From positions 124,001 through 188,000 of the forward strand of contig JBBCKD010000010.1 in the NCBI GenBank assembly GCA_037191015.1: a stretch of 64,000 nt of DNA, in the 5' to 3' direction. Made by a program: the position numbers and the translations under genes. The notes under the pieces are model-generated. The model saw only the letters and a program-made list of their open reading frames with translations, made no database searches and was not told the DNA's origin. Below are positions 41,322 to 51,038 of this stretch, in pieces. Every line of letters begins with the position of its first letter. The stretch's first letter is position 1. Origin of the DNA: Ravibacter sp037191015. Its GTDB lineage: Bacteria > Bacteroidota > Bacteroidia > Cytophagales > Spirosomataceae.

Positions 41322-43970
41322 CTATTCCTTTTGCTGCGACAGGTATGTGATCAGTGATGCCAGTTCTTCATATGACAGGGAATTGGCGAGCCCGGCCGGC
41401 ATCATGGAGTTTTCAAGTTCCTGGCGGGAAACAATATCCCTGGTCCTGATAACATAAACCTGCCCGGCGATATCGCGCATGACCACCCTGTCGGCCGATT
41501 CTTCGGTGACAAATCCCATATAAGACTGATCACCTTTGGCTGTGATCAGGACGGAGGCGAACCCCTGAGAGATAGAGGCATCGGGTTTTAAAATAGATTC
41601 GGCAATTTGCTCCCGGTTCATGATGGATCCGATCTGTCCCATAAAGGGGCCTTTCATGGGTTCGTCTTTCCGTATACTGTGGCAGGCGATACACCCTTGC
41701 TGCTCAAAAATCTTTTTTCCCTCCTTAGCGTTTCCCGGGATCCTGGCCATGGCGAGCATGACATCTTCGATGGAAGCTTCGCCGACCTGTCCTTTTTTGT
41801 TTTTGATCGCTTCCAGATCCACCTTTACTTCCTCCCTTATCGCCACCGCTTCGTTAGAGCCGAATTCGTTGATCTCAAGGCGGAATTTATCATTCAGGTC
41901 TCTGAAAAAATCGGGCTCGGCATCAGGCTCGTTTTTCAGCCGGAGCAAAAAATCCTTAATGGCGGGAGAAGCATCCCAGGTGATACCCTTGTAATACGGA
42001 CCGTGGGTGTCGGGCCGTGTGCTCCACCACCATGAGCCGTCATAAGGGGCTTCCTTCTTGTATAATCTTGCCAGGGTGTAGATAATTTCCTTTTTTAACC
42101 CGTTGTCGCTGGTATTAGAATAGGCGCTCAACAGTCCCCTGACTGCCTTATCTGTGTGCATGTACCGCAAAGCCCATAATGCCAGCCGGTTGTTGCCGGT
42201 GCGCAGCTGAGAAAGTACAGCGTCTTCCGCTTCCATGGCGACAAGGGCTTTCACAGCAAGGTGCGGTAAAACTATCGGGCTGTTTGGAGTAGCATGGAGG
42301 CCTTCTGTACCTGCGGGAGGTGCGGTAAACGATTCCGGCACTGTTATTTTCAGAAGCTCCGAAGCCGCTTCAGGCGCGTTCAGGCGCCCCAGCCCGATGA
42401 TAGCAGCCATCTTAACCCTGTCGGACGGATCTTTAAGACCGTTCAGGAAGACAGATGAAGGGACTTTTTTAAGAAATGGCCAACGGTCGGCGAGCGCCCG
42501 CAAAGCAAACTCCCGCATTTCCTGTTCCTCCGACAGCTTCAAAAGAAACGGCACTCCCTTTTCTCCGGCGGCCTGGGCGTAGGTATACATTCCGGCGACT
42601 CTTGCATACAACGGAAGCTTCCTGTCGGCGGAGATTTTTTCAGCAAGGGCCATCACTTCTTTCTGCGGCCGGCTGAGCAGCTCCTGCTGCGCCGCCAGTC
42701 GCGCTGCCCCGCTGCCCGATACGAGGATTTTGCCGAGCGCTTCTGAAGATAGTCGTGCGGGGTTCGGGAAGGCTTCATAATTCCATTCTTTCGGCACGGC
42801 TCTTACGACAAAGCCCTTATCGGGGCTGCCCGAATAACCGGCGCCTGCCCAGGCCGAAAGATACATCCGTCCGGATGCATCAACGTCGACATCGGTGACC
42901 TGGGAAAGCTTGATAAAGGCTTCTTCCTTCTGCGTAAAGGTAGCGCCGTCGGCCGAAACCCGGTGAATAAAGAGCTCATTCCGTCCCCAGTCGGCCATAA
43001 GGGGCGTCTGGTTGTAGCGCGCGGGCCAGCGGGCGTCGTCGAGAAAAATCGATCCTGTACCGGAGCCGCCGCCCAGATCCACGAGCGCAGGGATAATTTC
43101 TTCGGTAAAATGTTTGAACAAAACAGGATAACCGTATTCCCCGGTTTGGATCTGATGCGAGAAACGGATGTTCCAACCACCGCCGTCGTTAGTGTTGTCC
43201 CGCGTGAAGATGTTCATATACGGGTCGATGGCCACGTCATAGATGTTGCGCAAACCATGTGTATACACTTCCATTTCGGTACCGTCGGGCCTTACACGCA
43301 GGATCCCGCCGCCTAGCTGGGTGAGTTTGTTGCCGGCCTGGTCGGTAGCTTCGTGAAACCCGAAGTCTCCCACAGCGATGTATATCCAGCCGTCAATCCC
43401 CATGCGGATACCATTTGTGGCGTGGTCTGTGCCCCTGCTTTGCAAAAATCTGGGAGAGCAGATATTCCGGATCAGGGGCCTCGACGGGCCGTCGGCCACG
43501 CCATCCCGGTTTTTGTCTTCAAAGACCACCAGATCCATCCCGGATGCTTTCTGTGTTTCAGACGAAAAAGTCGTATACAGCACATACAATCTGTCACCTA
43601 TGGAAAGGAGCCCCCTCGGGTTGTCGACTTTCGCAAAAACGCTTTCCTGGTCCCATTTCCCGTCGTTGTCGGTATCTGTGAGGCGGACAATACGTCCCTT
43701 GCCCATTTCCTTACCGAGCGATCCGATCATGTCGACGCCTACATAAACCTCTCCGGTAGCAGCCACCGCGAGACAGGCCGGGCTCGGAACTACCGACGGA
43801 CCGGCGAAAGGAGTGACTTCCAGGTCTGACGGCCAGCTTTTTGCATTGAATAGAGAATCAGGAGCGCCCGCGTAGCCGGTCTCGGGTAGCTCAGAAAATG
43901 ACGGCAGCCGGCTGCTCCACGAAAAAGCCAGCAGTGAGGCAACAAAAAGAGGGAGAGTAATCTTCAGCAT
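41322..43970 (-). CDS. Exported protein with beta-propeller, HEAT repeats and cytochrome c domain
   Basis: 882 residues with a signal peptide (MLKITLPLFVASLLAF). Residues about 50-390 form a PQQ/GSDH-like beta-propeller (GKGRIVRLTDTDNDGKWD, HGLRNIYDVAIDPYMNIF). Residues about 420-640 hold HEAT-like helical repeats. The C-terminal 135 residues are a class I cytochrome c domain with the haem motif C-I-A-C-H in QQGCIACHSIRKDEP and candidate axial Met residues later. The architecture matches the membrane-bound dehydrogenase/haem-binding families first defined in Planctomycetes and common in Cytophagales. It probably oxidises a sugar-like compound in the periplasm and passes electrons on. The substrate is unknown. 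Confidence 0.88.
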   Translation of the reverse strand: MLKITLPLFVASLLAFSWSSRLPSFSELPETGYAGAPDSLFNAKSWPSDLEVTPFAGPSVVPSPACLAVAATGEVYVGVDMIGSLGKEMGKGRIVRLTDTDNDGKWDQESVFAKVDNPRGLLSIGDRLYVLYTTFSSETQKASGMDLVVFEDKNRDGVADGPSRPLIRNICSPRFLQSRGTDHATNGIRMGIDGWIYIAVGDFGFHEATDQAGNKLTQLGGGILRVRPDGTEMEVYTHGLRNIYDVAIDPYMNIFTRDNTNDGGGWNIRFSHQIQTGEYGYPVLFKHFTEEIIPALVDLGGGSGTGSIFLDDARWPARYNQTPLMADWGRNELFIHRVSADGATFTQKEEAFIKLSQVTDVDVDASGRMYLSAWAGAGYSGSPDKGFVVRAVPKEWNYEAFPNPARLSSEALGKILVSGSGAARLAAQQELLSRPQKEVMALAEKISADRKLPLYARVAGMYTYAQAAGEKGVPFLLKLSEEQEMREFALRALADRWPFLKKVPSSVFLNGLKDPSDRVKMAAIIGLGRLNAPEAASELLKITVPESFTAPPAGTEGLHATPNSPIVLPHLAVKALVAMEAEDAVLSQLRTGNNRLALWALRYMHTDKAVRGLLSAYSNTSDNGLKKEIIYTLARLYKKEAPYDGSWWWSTRPDTHGPYYKGITWDASPAIKDFLLRLKNEPDAEPDFFRDLNDKFRLEINEFGSNEAVAIREEVKVDLEAIKNKKGQVGEASIEDVMLAMARIPGNAKEGKKIFEQQGCIACHSIRKDEPMKGPFMGQIGSIMNREQIAESILKPDASISQGFASVLITAKGDQSYMGFVTEESADRVVMRDIAGQVYVIRTRDIVSRQELENSMMPAGLANSLSYEELASLITYLSQQKE

Positions 43971-44037
43971 GAATGGTAAATAAAGCCAATATCATTTCAA
44001 AAGATGGCAATTTAGCGAAATGGATAGCAGTACCAAA

Positions 44038-44517
44038 TCACTTCGACGATTGAACTCCCTGTTTAGCAAGCCCTAAAAACGCTGTAATAGCCAGTACAAT
44101 CAAAAAGGATAGCCGGACCAGGCTTAATATTTCCCATTGCTTTGCCCGCTTTATCAATGAATGATCTATGTTTTCCGAAAATGAAGTGCCGGTAATAGCG
44201 ATCAGTTCGGGAACGAAATAGGCAAATGTGATCATCAATACTATCACGTAGCCGGTAGAAGTGGTGAGCAGGTACGGCCTGCTGCCGGTTTTCCAGAAAA
44301 AGACGACAGAGGCAGCCAACAGCAATAGGGTAACAGGATGTATTGCTACCCAGAAGGGAGTTGGATTTAATCCGTATTTTCCCTGGAACATGCTGAGAGA
44401 AGCGGGCGGCGCTGCGCTCCATCTAGGCACTACCGCAACGTGTTCATAAACGGCGGCCCCTACAACAACAGAGAAAGAAAGGCAGGCAAATGCGTAAATG
44501 ACATTTTTGAAGTTCAT
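44038..44517 (-). CDS. DUF1772-like four-helix membrane protein
   Basis: 159 residues with four hydrophobic helices (VIYAFACLSFSVVVGAAVY, VAIHPVTLLLLAASVVFFW, YVIVLMITFAYFVPELIAI and LVRLSFLIVLAITAFLGLA). Size, helix count and the WEILSLVR-type segment before the fourth helix suggest the DUF1772 (anthrone-oxygenase-like) group. Enzymatic function is not supported by visible motifs. It lies 76 bases downstream of a membrane-anchored cupin on the same strand; a joint role is possible. Confidence 0.65.
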   Translation of the reverse strand: MNFKNVIYAFACLSFSVVVGAAVYEHVAVVPRWSAAPPASLSMFQGKYGLNPTPFWVAIHPVTLLLLAASVVFFWKTGSRPYLLTTSTGYVIVLMITFAYFVPELIAITGTSFSENIDHSLIKRAKQWEILSLVRLSFLIVLAITAFLGLAKQGVQSSK

Positions 44518-44593
44518 GATTAAAACGGTTGATTGTTTTGAAAATGGTTGTCTGGTATAGAATAAATGCTCTTGAAATACCCGGACGGGTTTA

Positions 44594-45271
44594 TCACTTT
44601 TCCGTTACAGACGGGTCGTATTGCTTATAATAGCTCCTGTATCCCAGGAGCCTCGACAATGGAGTAATGAGAAATCCCATCGCTTTCTGAATAAATACCG
44701 GAGGGCCTTCGGCTAAATAGGAATCAAAGCCGCTGTCCTGGAACATGGCCATCTGTAAGGCTATCTCCGGTGAATGTTCAAACCCGGGCCGGCTGTCCAT
44801 TACGCCGTACACCTGTACAAGGTTAAAAGCGAACTTTTCAGGAAAGGCAAAAGCACCTTTTAAGCGGATAGTATCGGCAGTTTCATTGTAAGGTTTATGA
44901 GGAATTCCCTTTGGGATATGCAAAACTTCACCGGGGTGCAGTTTCTTTATTTCACCGTTTATCCATACCGTTAATTCCCCGTTTCCGATCCGGAATGTTT
45001 CGTCGAAATCTGCATGGATATGTTTGGGCGGACCGGCAGCATATGGTTCCATTTCCAGCGTACAATGTACATACCCTTCTTCGTGTTTGATTACTGTCTG
45101 CCGGAACCCTTCAGTCTTACTATATAATACCTGTCCGGGTTTGAACCGTCCGGGAATAGCCGGCTTTTGCTCGGGGAATATGACCCTGTGGAATAAATGG
45201 CCTACCGCCAGATACAATACTATAAATGTGAATAACCACATAGCAGCTTTTTTAATGGATCCGGTTCGCAT
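44594..45271 (-). CDS. Membrane-anchored cupin domain protein
   Basis: 225 residues. An N-terminal helix (AAMWLFTFIVLYLAVGHLF) anchors the protein. The cupin follows at about 60-150, with both conserved motifs: KHIHADFDETFRIGNGELT supplies two His and a Glu, and LHIPKGIPHKPYN the last His. These residues normally bind a divalent metal. The C-terminal 75 residues look helical and partly hydrophobic (MGFLITPLSRLLGY), perhaps membrane-associated. The substrate is not identifiable. It is probably co-transcribed with the DUF1772-like gene. Confidence 0.8.
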   Translation of the reverse strand: MRTGSIKKAAMWLFTFIVLYLAVGHLFHRVIFPEQKPAIPGRFKPGQVLYSKTEGFRQTVIKHEEGYVHCTLEMEPYAAGPPKHIHADFDETFRIGNGELTVWINGEIKKLHPGEVLHIPKGIPHKPYNETADTIRLKGAFAFPEKFAFNLVQVYGVMDSRPGFEHSPEIALQMAMFQDSGFDSYLAEGPPVFIQKAMGFLITPLSRLLGYRSYYKQYDPSVTEK

Positions 45272-45674
45272 AAGATTTTATATTTTGATAAATGCCGGTA
45301 CAAACTTGGATATAGCAATACCCCCAGCCGATGAAGCGTGCAATGAAACGGAGAAATAATCGGACGAAGCTTAGATAGTTGAGGATAAAGGCATGTCTCC
45401 CTCATACATGGACGTATGGAAAGATATTAAGCAGGCATATGTCCGTATTTCTCCGATCCTGCCTGTGAAGGCAAACTCTTCACTGGAAAATGGCTTTCCG
45501 CGCCGGTAAAGAGGTGGTAGAACCGGCAAGAGCCTTTGCCGGGGAGTGGGTGCAGGAAATACAATAATGAGTACAGATATTTCATACCGTTATTTCTACA
45601 CTTCAGTGCAGGATTAAGCAGCTTAATACACGAGGGCTATCCGTAAAAGTATATTTTTCTGCGATATTTGAACC
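45272..45674. other. 403-base intergenic region with one weak ORF
   Basis: No RNA gene or clear promoter was recognised. A 25-codon frame at 45490-45567 on plus (MAFRAGKEVVEPARAFAG and on, ending TAA) reads like the end of an oxidoreductase-type protein, but it is cut off upstream by a stop in the same frame. It may be the remnant of a lost gene. The last 75 bases are the probable leader of the LytS-like kinase. Confidence 0.35.
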
Positions 45675-46706
45675 ATGCAGCCTAAGTCTCAGAACACTCT
45701 ATTGCTGATGGCAATTTTACTCCCGCCGACGCTGGTTGTAACTACCTATTTTGTCCTGGGTGAAGTGTATTTTTCCAGTCTGAAAAATTTCGGCGCCGCC
45801 TCCGCAGTTGCATTTCTCATCCTTGCAGGCATCTGGATTGTGCAGAATAAGCTGGCCTGGAAGATGGTGCAGATCTATCCTTCGCACAGGGATACTTTAA
45901 AAAGAATGCTGACTTTTTCCTGCCTTAACATGCTGATCGTAACGCTGACCGTTACAATGATAGCCCTGGCGTTCGATCTGCTCAATATATCGGGCTACGA
46001 GTTTACCGTCAAAACCTGGCTGAGAGGCCTTCTGGCAGGCGTTATCTGTACTATCGTGAACCAGGCGGTATATGAGACGGATGCATCCTTTAATCGCATC
46101 AGGGTCTCGCAATTGGAAGCGGAGCAACTGAAGAAAGCACAACTGCAGACACAGTTTAACTCTCTGAAAGAGCAGGTAAACCCGCATTTTTTATTCAACA
46201 GTCTGAATACATTGTCCGCTCTGATTACGACCAATCCCGATAGAGCGGAAGAATTTGTAGACGAAATGAGCCAAGTGTACCGCTATCTGCTGCGCAGTAA
46301 TGAAGAGCAGCTAACAACCCTGCAGAACGAAATAGACTTTATTGAATCGTATAACATGCTGCTTAAAACCCGCTTTGACAGCGGCTTCCAGCCGGTGATA
46401 AGGATAGAAGAACAAATGAAGGAGTGGCTGCTGCCGCCTATGACATTGCAGTTGCTGATAGAAAACGCGGTAAAGCATAATATTGTGGACCCGGACAGTC
46501 CCCTGGTAGTGCAATTGTATACACAGGATGAAAAGCTGGTAGTGAGCAATAACCTGCAGAAGAAGAACAAAGCGGTTGTTTCAAGCAAAGTGGGGCTGAG
46601 CAATATTATATCCAAATACAAATTGCTGAATTACCCTGACGTAGAAATTAAAGAAACATCAGATGAATTTATGGTGGTATTACCGCTGATCAAAAATATT
46701 CATTAG
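45675..46706 (+). CDS. LytS-like sensor histidine kinase (His_kinase family)
   Basis: 343 residues. Four membrane helices cover residues 8-130. A coiled segment leads to the His_kinase domain with VNPHFLFNSLNTL, phosphoacceptor H171, and the family block EIDFIESYNMLLKTRF. The ATPase part has LLIENAVKHNI and a shortened G region (GLSNIISKYKLL). This is the standard four-helix LytS/YehU-type kinase of Bacteroidota. It is followed four bases later by its LytTR regulator. The signal is unknown. Confidence 0.93.
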   Translation: MQPKSQNTLLLMAILLPPTLVVTTYFVLGEVYFSSLKNFGAASAVAFLILAGIWIVQNKLAWKMVQIYPSHRDTLKRMLTFSCLNMLIVTLTVTMIALAFDLLNISGYEFTVKTWLRGLLAGVICTIVNQAVYETDASFNRIRVSQLEAEQLKKAQLQTQFNSLKEQVNPHFLFNSLNTLSALITTNPDRAEEFVDEMSQVYRYLLRSNEEQLTTLQNEIDFIESYNMLLKTRFDSGFQPVIRIEEQMKEWLLPPMTLQLLIENAVKHNIVDPDSPLVVQLYTQDEKLVVSNNLQKKNKAVVSSKVGLSNIISKYKLLNYPDVEIKETSDEFMVVLPLIKNIH

Positions 46707-46710
46707 CGCT

Positions 46711-47475
46711 ATGGAAATATTAATTATAGAAGATGAGCAATTAGGCGCTGAAAAGCTGGGCCGGTTGCTTACATCTATTGACGCTTCGATTAAGATAGCA
46801 GGCCATACCCGGAGCATTAAATCTTCAGTAGAATGGCTGTTGCAGCATGAGCATCCTGATATCATTTTGATGGATATCGAATTGACAGACGGACAGAGCT
46901 TTGAAATATTCAATCATGTCGCCATAAAAAGCATGGTCATCTTTACCACCTCTTACGACGAGTATGCATTGCAGGCTTTTAAAGTCAATAGCGTTGATTA
47001 TCTCTTAAAGCCCATCAAAAGGCGGGAGCTGAAAAATGCGCTGGATAAATACCAGCAGTGGCAGCAAAAATTTTCTGCTTCTACCCTGAATGTTGAGCAG
47101 CTCATCCATGAATTGAGACAACAGCAGCCCAAAGCATGGCGTTCCCGGTTTTTAGTAAAGCAGGGGCAAAAGCTATTGTCTGTCGGGACCGGCGACATCG
47201 CTTATTTCTACGCCGACGGGCGGGTGTGCTTTTTCATAACCTGGAATAAACAGAAACATATAGTGGACTACACCATCGAGGAACTGGAACAGATGCTGGA
47301 TCCCCAGCAATTTTACCGGGCCAACCGTGCTTTCATCCTTCATATTAAAGCTATCGCGCAAATCCACAATTATTTCAATGGGAAGCTGAAACTCCATCTT
47401 CAGCCCGACATCGACAGGGAAGTTTTGATCAGCCGGGAAAAAGCTGCCGAGTTTAAGGAATGGATGGGGAAGTAA
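46711..47475 (+). CDS. LytTR response regulator
   Basis: 254 residues. The receiver domain has E7/D8 in IIEDEQ, phosphoacceptor D55 in ILMDIELTDG and K in YLLKPIKR. The C-terminal LytTR DNA-binding domain spans about 150-250 (RFLVKQGQKLLSVGTGDIAYF, split, then FYRANRAFILHIKAI). It pairs with the kinase four bases upstream. The MFS transporter gene begins about 50 bases downstream and could be a target or part of the same transcript. Confidence 0.95.
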   Translation: MEILIIEDEQLGAEKLGRLLTSIDASIKIAGHTRSIKSSVEWLLQHEHPDIILMDIELTDGQSFEIFNHVAIKSMVIFTTSYDEYALQAFKVNSVDYLLKPIKRRELKNALDKYQQWQQKFSASTLNVEQLIHELRQQQPKAWRSRFLVKQGQKLLSVGTGDIAYFYADGRVCFFITWNKQKHIVDYTIEELEQMLDPQQFYRANRAFILHIKAIAQIHNYFNGKLKLHLQPDIDREVLISREKAAEFKEWMGK

Positions 47476-47526
47476 TCCAAGATTATTGCAATTTTGCAAA
47501 TCGTAGATCCCGACTGTTTCCTTCTC

Positions 47527-48762
47527 ATGACTGCCATCTCTACTTCCGTTAACCGGAATTTACTTTTCAGCGCTCCCGTCATCGTAGCTACCCTGGGTTA
47601 CTTTATTGATGTATACGATTTATTGCTTTTCAATATTGTCAGAGTGCCGAGCCTGAAAGCCCTGGGACTTTCAGATACGCAGGTTTCTCTTTCAGGGGCG
47701 TATATCTATAACTGGCAGCAGGCGGGGCTGCTGATCGGAGGTTTTCTGTGGGGCGTACTGGGCGACAGGTTGGGGAGGAAATCTGTGCTGTTCGCGTCTA
47801 TTCTTACTTATTCCATTGCGAACATACTCTGTGGCTTTGTGCAGGATGTGGAAACGTACAGCATGCTCAGGTTCGCCGCCGGGATCGGACTGGCGGGAGA
47901 GCTTGGCGCGGGGATCACCCTTATTGCGGAGATCCTGCCCAGGGAGATCCGCGGATTGGGTGCGGCCATCGTTGCAGGGGTGGGGCTTGCCGGGGCGATC
48001 GCAGCCTATTTTACCGTGTCGCTCACCGACTGGCGGAATGCCTATTTTATCGGCGGAGGCATGGGGATCGTCCTGCTCGCTCTGAGGCTCAGGGTGCTTG
48101 AATCCTATTTGTTTACCAGGGCGGCGGGGCAGAATGGTAAGCGCGGACAATGGTGGACGCTCCTGACCAGGAGAGATCGCCTGGTCCGCTATCTCCGCTG
48201 TATGGGAATAGCGTTGCCGACCTACCTGGTTATAGGGATATATGCAACATTCGGTAATGAAATCGCGGATGCGCTGGGCATAGCCGGCGTAGCGGCGGCA
48301 TCCTGTGTGCTGTATACCTATATCGGGATCGTGAGCGGAGACTTGTTCAGCGGAGTCCTGAGTCAATGGCTGCGCTCGCGCAAAATGGCAATCGGGGCTA
48401 TGATGGCTACCACCCTGCTGGTCACTGCCGTTTTGCTGTCGGGCTGGCTGCAAACTGCCGGGCAATTATATGCATGTTATGCAGTGCTCGGGTTTTCCAT
48501 CGGCTACATCGCTATGTTTCTGACTACTACTGCCGAGCAGTTCGGTACAGACCTGCGGGCCACGGTTACCACTTCTGTCGCCAACAATGTCAGGGCGACC
48601 GTGCTGATCACGCTGCCGGCTTTCCAGTTTCTTAAGCCTTACACCGGGACGGTACAGGCTGCGGCTTTGATCGGGGCGGCCTGTTTTGTAGTAGCATTTG
48701 CTTCCCTGCTGAAAATGGAGGAAACTTTCGGCAAGAACCTGGATTTCCGTGAAGGAGAATAG
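47527..48762 (+). CDS. MFS transporter
   Basis: 411 residues from ATG 47527; the frame is open from 47494 but the extension is not membrane-like. Twelve hydrophobic segments are visible. The MFS motif between helices 2 and 3 reads GDRLGRKSVLFASI, and the acidic first helix contains YFIDVYDLLLF, a pattern of the metabolite:H+ symporter group. The N-terminal half also has GAGITLIAEILPREIRGLGA (helix 4-5 loop). The substrate is unknown; a carboxylate or sugar acid is plausible. It follows the LytTR pair on the same strand. Confidence 0.88.
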   Translation: MTAISTSVNRNLLFSAPVIVATLGYFIDVYDLLLFNIVRVPSLKALGLSDTQVSLSGAYIYNWQQAGLLIGGFLWGVLGDRLGRKSVLFASILTYSIANILCGFVQDVETYSMLRFAAGIGLAGELGAGITLIAEILPREIRGLGAAIVAGVGLAGAIAAYFTVSLTDWRNAYFIGGGMGIVLLALRLRVLESYLFTRAAGQNGKRGQWWTLLTRRDRLVRYLRCMGIALPTYLVIGIYATFGNEIADALGIAGVAAASCVLYTYIGIVSGDLFSGVLSQWLRSRKMAIGAMMATTLLVTAVLLSGWLQTAGQLYACYAVLGFSIGYIAMFLTTTAEQFGTDLRATVTTSVANNVRATVLITLPAFQFLKPYTGTVQAAALIGAACFVVAFASLLKMEETFGKNLDFREGE

Positions 48763-48787
48763 CGCTCTTCCTTTGAGGAGGTCATGC

Positions 48788-49654
48788 TTATTTTCGTCTA
48801 CCCTTGTACACACAGGTCGAATTGTCGGAATGCACAAAGTATGACTTGTAGTTGCTCGCTTTCGGGTCTGTGCATCCTTCCAGGTTCAGGATTTCCACTT
48901 TCCGGAACTCGACAGGGTGGCTTTCGCTCTGAAGCGATATCGTGCCGCGGGTGAGCGGCTTCCCGTCGACAAAAAGCCCGGGCTGATGCCCGTTTACATT
49001 TCCTCCTCCCATCTGGGGCTTGTTGTATTCCAGTACTTTTTCGCCGTTAGCGAAATGCCGGATCAGCGAATCTCCCAATACAAGCACTTCGGCGCGTACC
49101 CACTGATCGCCGTGATAGGTCTGGGACGTGGAATTGATGCAGTGGGAAGTGACGAGCTTCCCGTCTATCACGACATTGGTGCCCGGGGTACAAAGGTTGC
49201 AGGTGGTCCTGTTCTTGTTCCCGTCGCCGCCCAGGAACTGAACCTCTATGGAGATCGGGAAATCCTGGTCTTTGCCCATCGACGCGGCAGTCTGCCCGTG
49301 AAGCATCACCCCGCTGTTCCGCCAGGCCCATCCCTCGCCCTGCGGCGCCTGCTCCCCTACAAAGCGGTATTCTATTACGAGTTTGTAATAGCTGTATTCC
49401 TTTTTGTGAAAAATATGACCGTATTGCCTGTCGAAGTCGTTATACTGATCATACCTGACCACCATTTTCCCGTCTTCCACGCGAAATGTATTCAGGTAGT
49501 TGTCATTCAGCTCACGCCCGCGGATCTTGATATCCCATCCGTCAAGGTCCTTACCGTTAAACAGCGGCTCCCATATTTCTTTATCGGCTTTTTTCTGAGC
49601 GCATAACGTCAGCGGTAAAACGAATAGGAGCGTGTAAATGAGAAATTTGTTCAT
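48788..49654 (-). CDS. DUF1080 (3-keto-disaccharide hydrolase-like) exported protein
   Basis: 288 residues with a signal peptide (FLIYTLLFVLPLTLCAQ). The DUF1080 jelly-roll shows WEPLFNGKDLDGWDIKIRG at the start, YKLVIEYRFVGE, WAWRNSGVMLHGQ and SIEVQFLGGDGNKNRTTCNL (split). Members of the family hydrolyse 3-keto-glycosides. The catalytic domain is followed by a 30-residue tail, GCTDPKASNYKSYFVHSDN with a Cys on each side, which resembles a small Cys-bounded repeat found at the ends of Bacteroidota surface proteins. It is convergent with the MFS gene and 43 bases from manC. Confidence 0.88.
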   Translation of the reverse strand: MNKFLIYTLLFVLPLTLCAQKKADKEIWEPLFNGKDLDGWDIKIRGRELNDNYLNTFRVEDGKMVVRYDQYNDFDRQYGHIFHKKEYSYYKLVIEYRFVGEQAPQGEGWAWRNSGVMLHGQTAASMGKDQDFPISIEVQFLGGDGNKNRTTCNLCTPGTNVVIDGKLVTSHCINSTSQTYHGDQWVRAEVLVLGDSLIRHFANGEKVLEYNKPQMGGGNVNGHQPGLFVDGKPLTRGTISLQSESHPVEFRKVEILNLEGCTDPKASNYKSYFVHSDNSTCVYKGRRK

Positions 49655-49697
49655 TGCGTACCGGTAAATTTTACTTTTGAGTTAAGCAGGCCTGTTT

Positions 49698-50765
49698 TCA
49701 GACGAATTGGGTGCCCAGGAATTTAGCTTCCGCCACGAAATCCTTGACGCGCTGTTCGTCGTCCTTTTTACAGATCAGCAGCACATTATCGTATTCGGCG
49801 ACTATAAAACCTTCGAGACCGTTGATTACGACGAGCTTTTCTTCCGGAGTTTTAATGATGCAATTTTTCGTATCGTGCAAGATCAGATTGCCTGTCATTA
49901 CATTCTGGTTTTCATCCTTTTCGGAAACTTCATAGAGCGATTTCCATGTTCCCAGGTCCGACCACCCGAAGTCGCTGAGAATTACATATACATTATCGGC
50001 CTTCTCCATGATCCCGTTATCGATAGAAACCGACCTGCACTGGGCATACGCCTTGTTGAGAAACGACGATTCGGCATCCGTATAGTAGAAGTCGTTACCC
50101 TCCTCGAAAAGCTCGCAGGTATCGGGCATGCTTTTCCGGAGGGCTTCTTTGAATGCCACGGCATTCCAGATAAAGATCCCGGCATTCCATACAAATTCAC
50201 CGCTTTCGATAAACTGGACTGCCAGGTCGTAATGAGGTTTTTCAGTAAAGGTTTTTACTTTTTTTACCATCTTTTTACCCGGCACATACTGAATGTACCC
50301 ATAGCCGGTGTCGGGCCGGTTGGGCTGAATACCCAGCGTGACCAGGATATTGTCCATGCGGGTTGCGCCTAGCGCGATCCTGATCGTATCCTGGAAAATA
50401 CTTTCCTGGAGGATAATGTGATCGGCCGGAGCAACCACTATATTGGCTTCCGGGTTCCTGGATGCTATTTTAAAGCAGGCATACGACACGCACGGCGCGG
50501 TGTTGCGCCGGTTGGGTTCGAGGAGTATCTGATCAGGCGTAAGGTAGGGGAGCTGCTCCGCAACAAGGTCTTTGTATTCGGCGCTGGTAACGATATACAG
50601 GTTGCTTTCGGGACAGATGTTCCTGAACCTTTCGGCAGTTTGCTGCAGCAGGGTTTTGCCCGTGCCCAGGACATCATGGAACTGCTTGGGGAAATTGGTC
50701 CGGCTGAAAGGCCAGAAGCGGGTTCCTACGCCGCCGGCCATTATAATTACATAGGTATCATTCAT
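49698..50765 (-). CDS. manC: Mannose-1-phosphate guanylyltransferase
   Basis: 355 residues. The nucleotidyltransferase signature VIIMAGGVGTRFWPFSRTNFPKQF is at the N-terminus (G-G-x-G-x-R/L and the Lys), followed by LLEPNRRNTAPCVSYA and VVAPADHII. The FTEKPHYDLA and WNAGIFIWNA motifs are typical of ManC/CpsB. There is no isomerase domain, so this is the monofunctional type. It makes GDP-mannose, precursor of GDP-fucose and surface polysaccharides. It has its own well-formed promoter on the minus strand. Confidence 0.94.
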   Translation of the reverse strand: MNDTYVIIMAGGVGTRFWPFSRTNFPKQFHDVLGTGKTLLQQTAERFRNICPESNLYIVTSAEYKDLVAEQLPYLTPDQILLEPNRRNTAPCVSYACFKIASRNPEANIVVAPADHIILQESIFQDTIRIALGATRMDNILVTLGIQPNRPDTGYGYIQYVPGKKMVKKVKTFTEKPHYDLAVQFIESGEFVWNAGIFIWNAVAFKEALRKSMPDTCELFEEGNDFYYTDAESSFLNKAYAQCRSVSIDNGIMEKADNVYVILSDFGWSDLGTWKSLYEVSEKDENQNVMTGNLILHDTKNCIIKTPEEKLVVINGLEGFIVAEYDNVLLICKKDDEQRVKDFVAEAKFLGTQFV

Positions 50766-50797
50766 GACGAAATGACTTCACTGCTTTCTTTTTTGCA

Positions 50798-50829
50798 CAA
50801 AGCTATTCGGGTTTGGCTGGTTTACCAAA
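50798..50829 (-). promoter_or_regulatory. Bacteroidota-type promoter of manC
   Basis: Minus strand: TTTG at 50826-50829, a 20-base spacer, then TAGCTTTG at 50798-50805, both matching consensus. The expected leader is about 25 bases. Confidence 0.78.
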
Positions 50830-51038
50830 TCGGAACGGAGATGGGTAATGCCTGACGACGCATATCCCTGTTCCGGGCATCAGCCGGGCATTCCCGGCAG
50901 AGACTGGCATTGTGCTGTATATGAGGCCTTAATAAAATATAATAAATTGATAATGAGCAAATTAGTTTGCTTGTCAGGTTTATTGATTACTTTTTAGGTG
51001 GTTTTTAAGAAAAAATAAAATAAAAACGATAATTTTGT

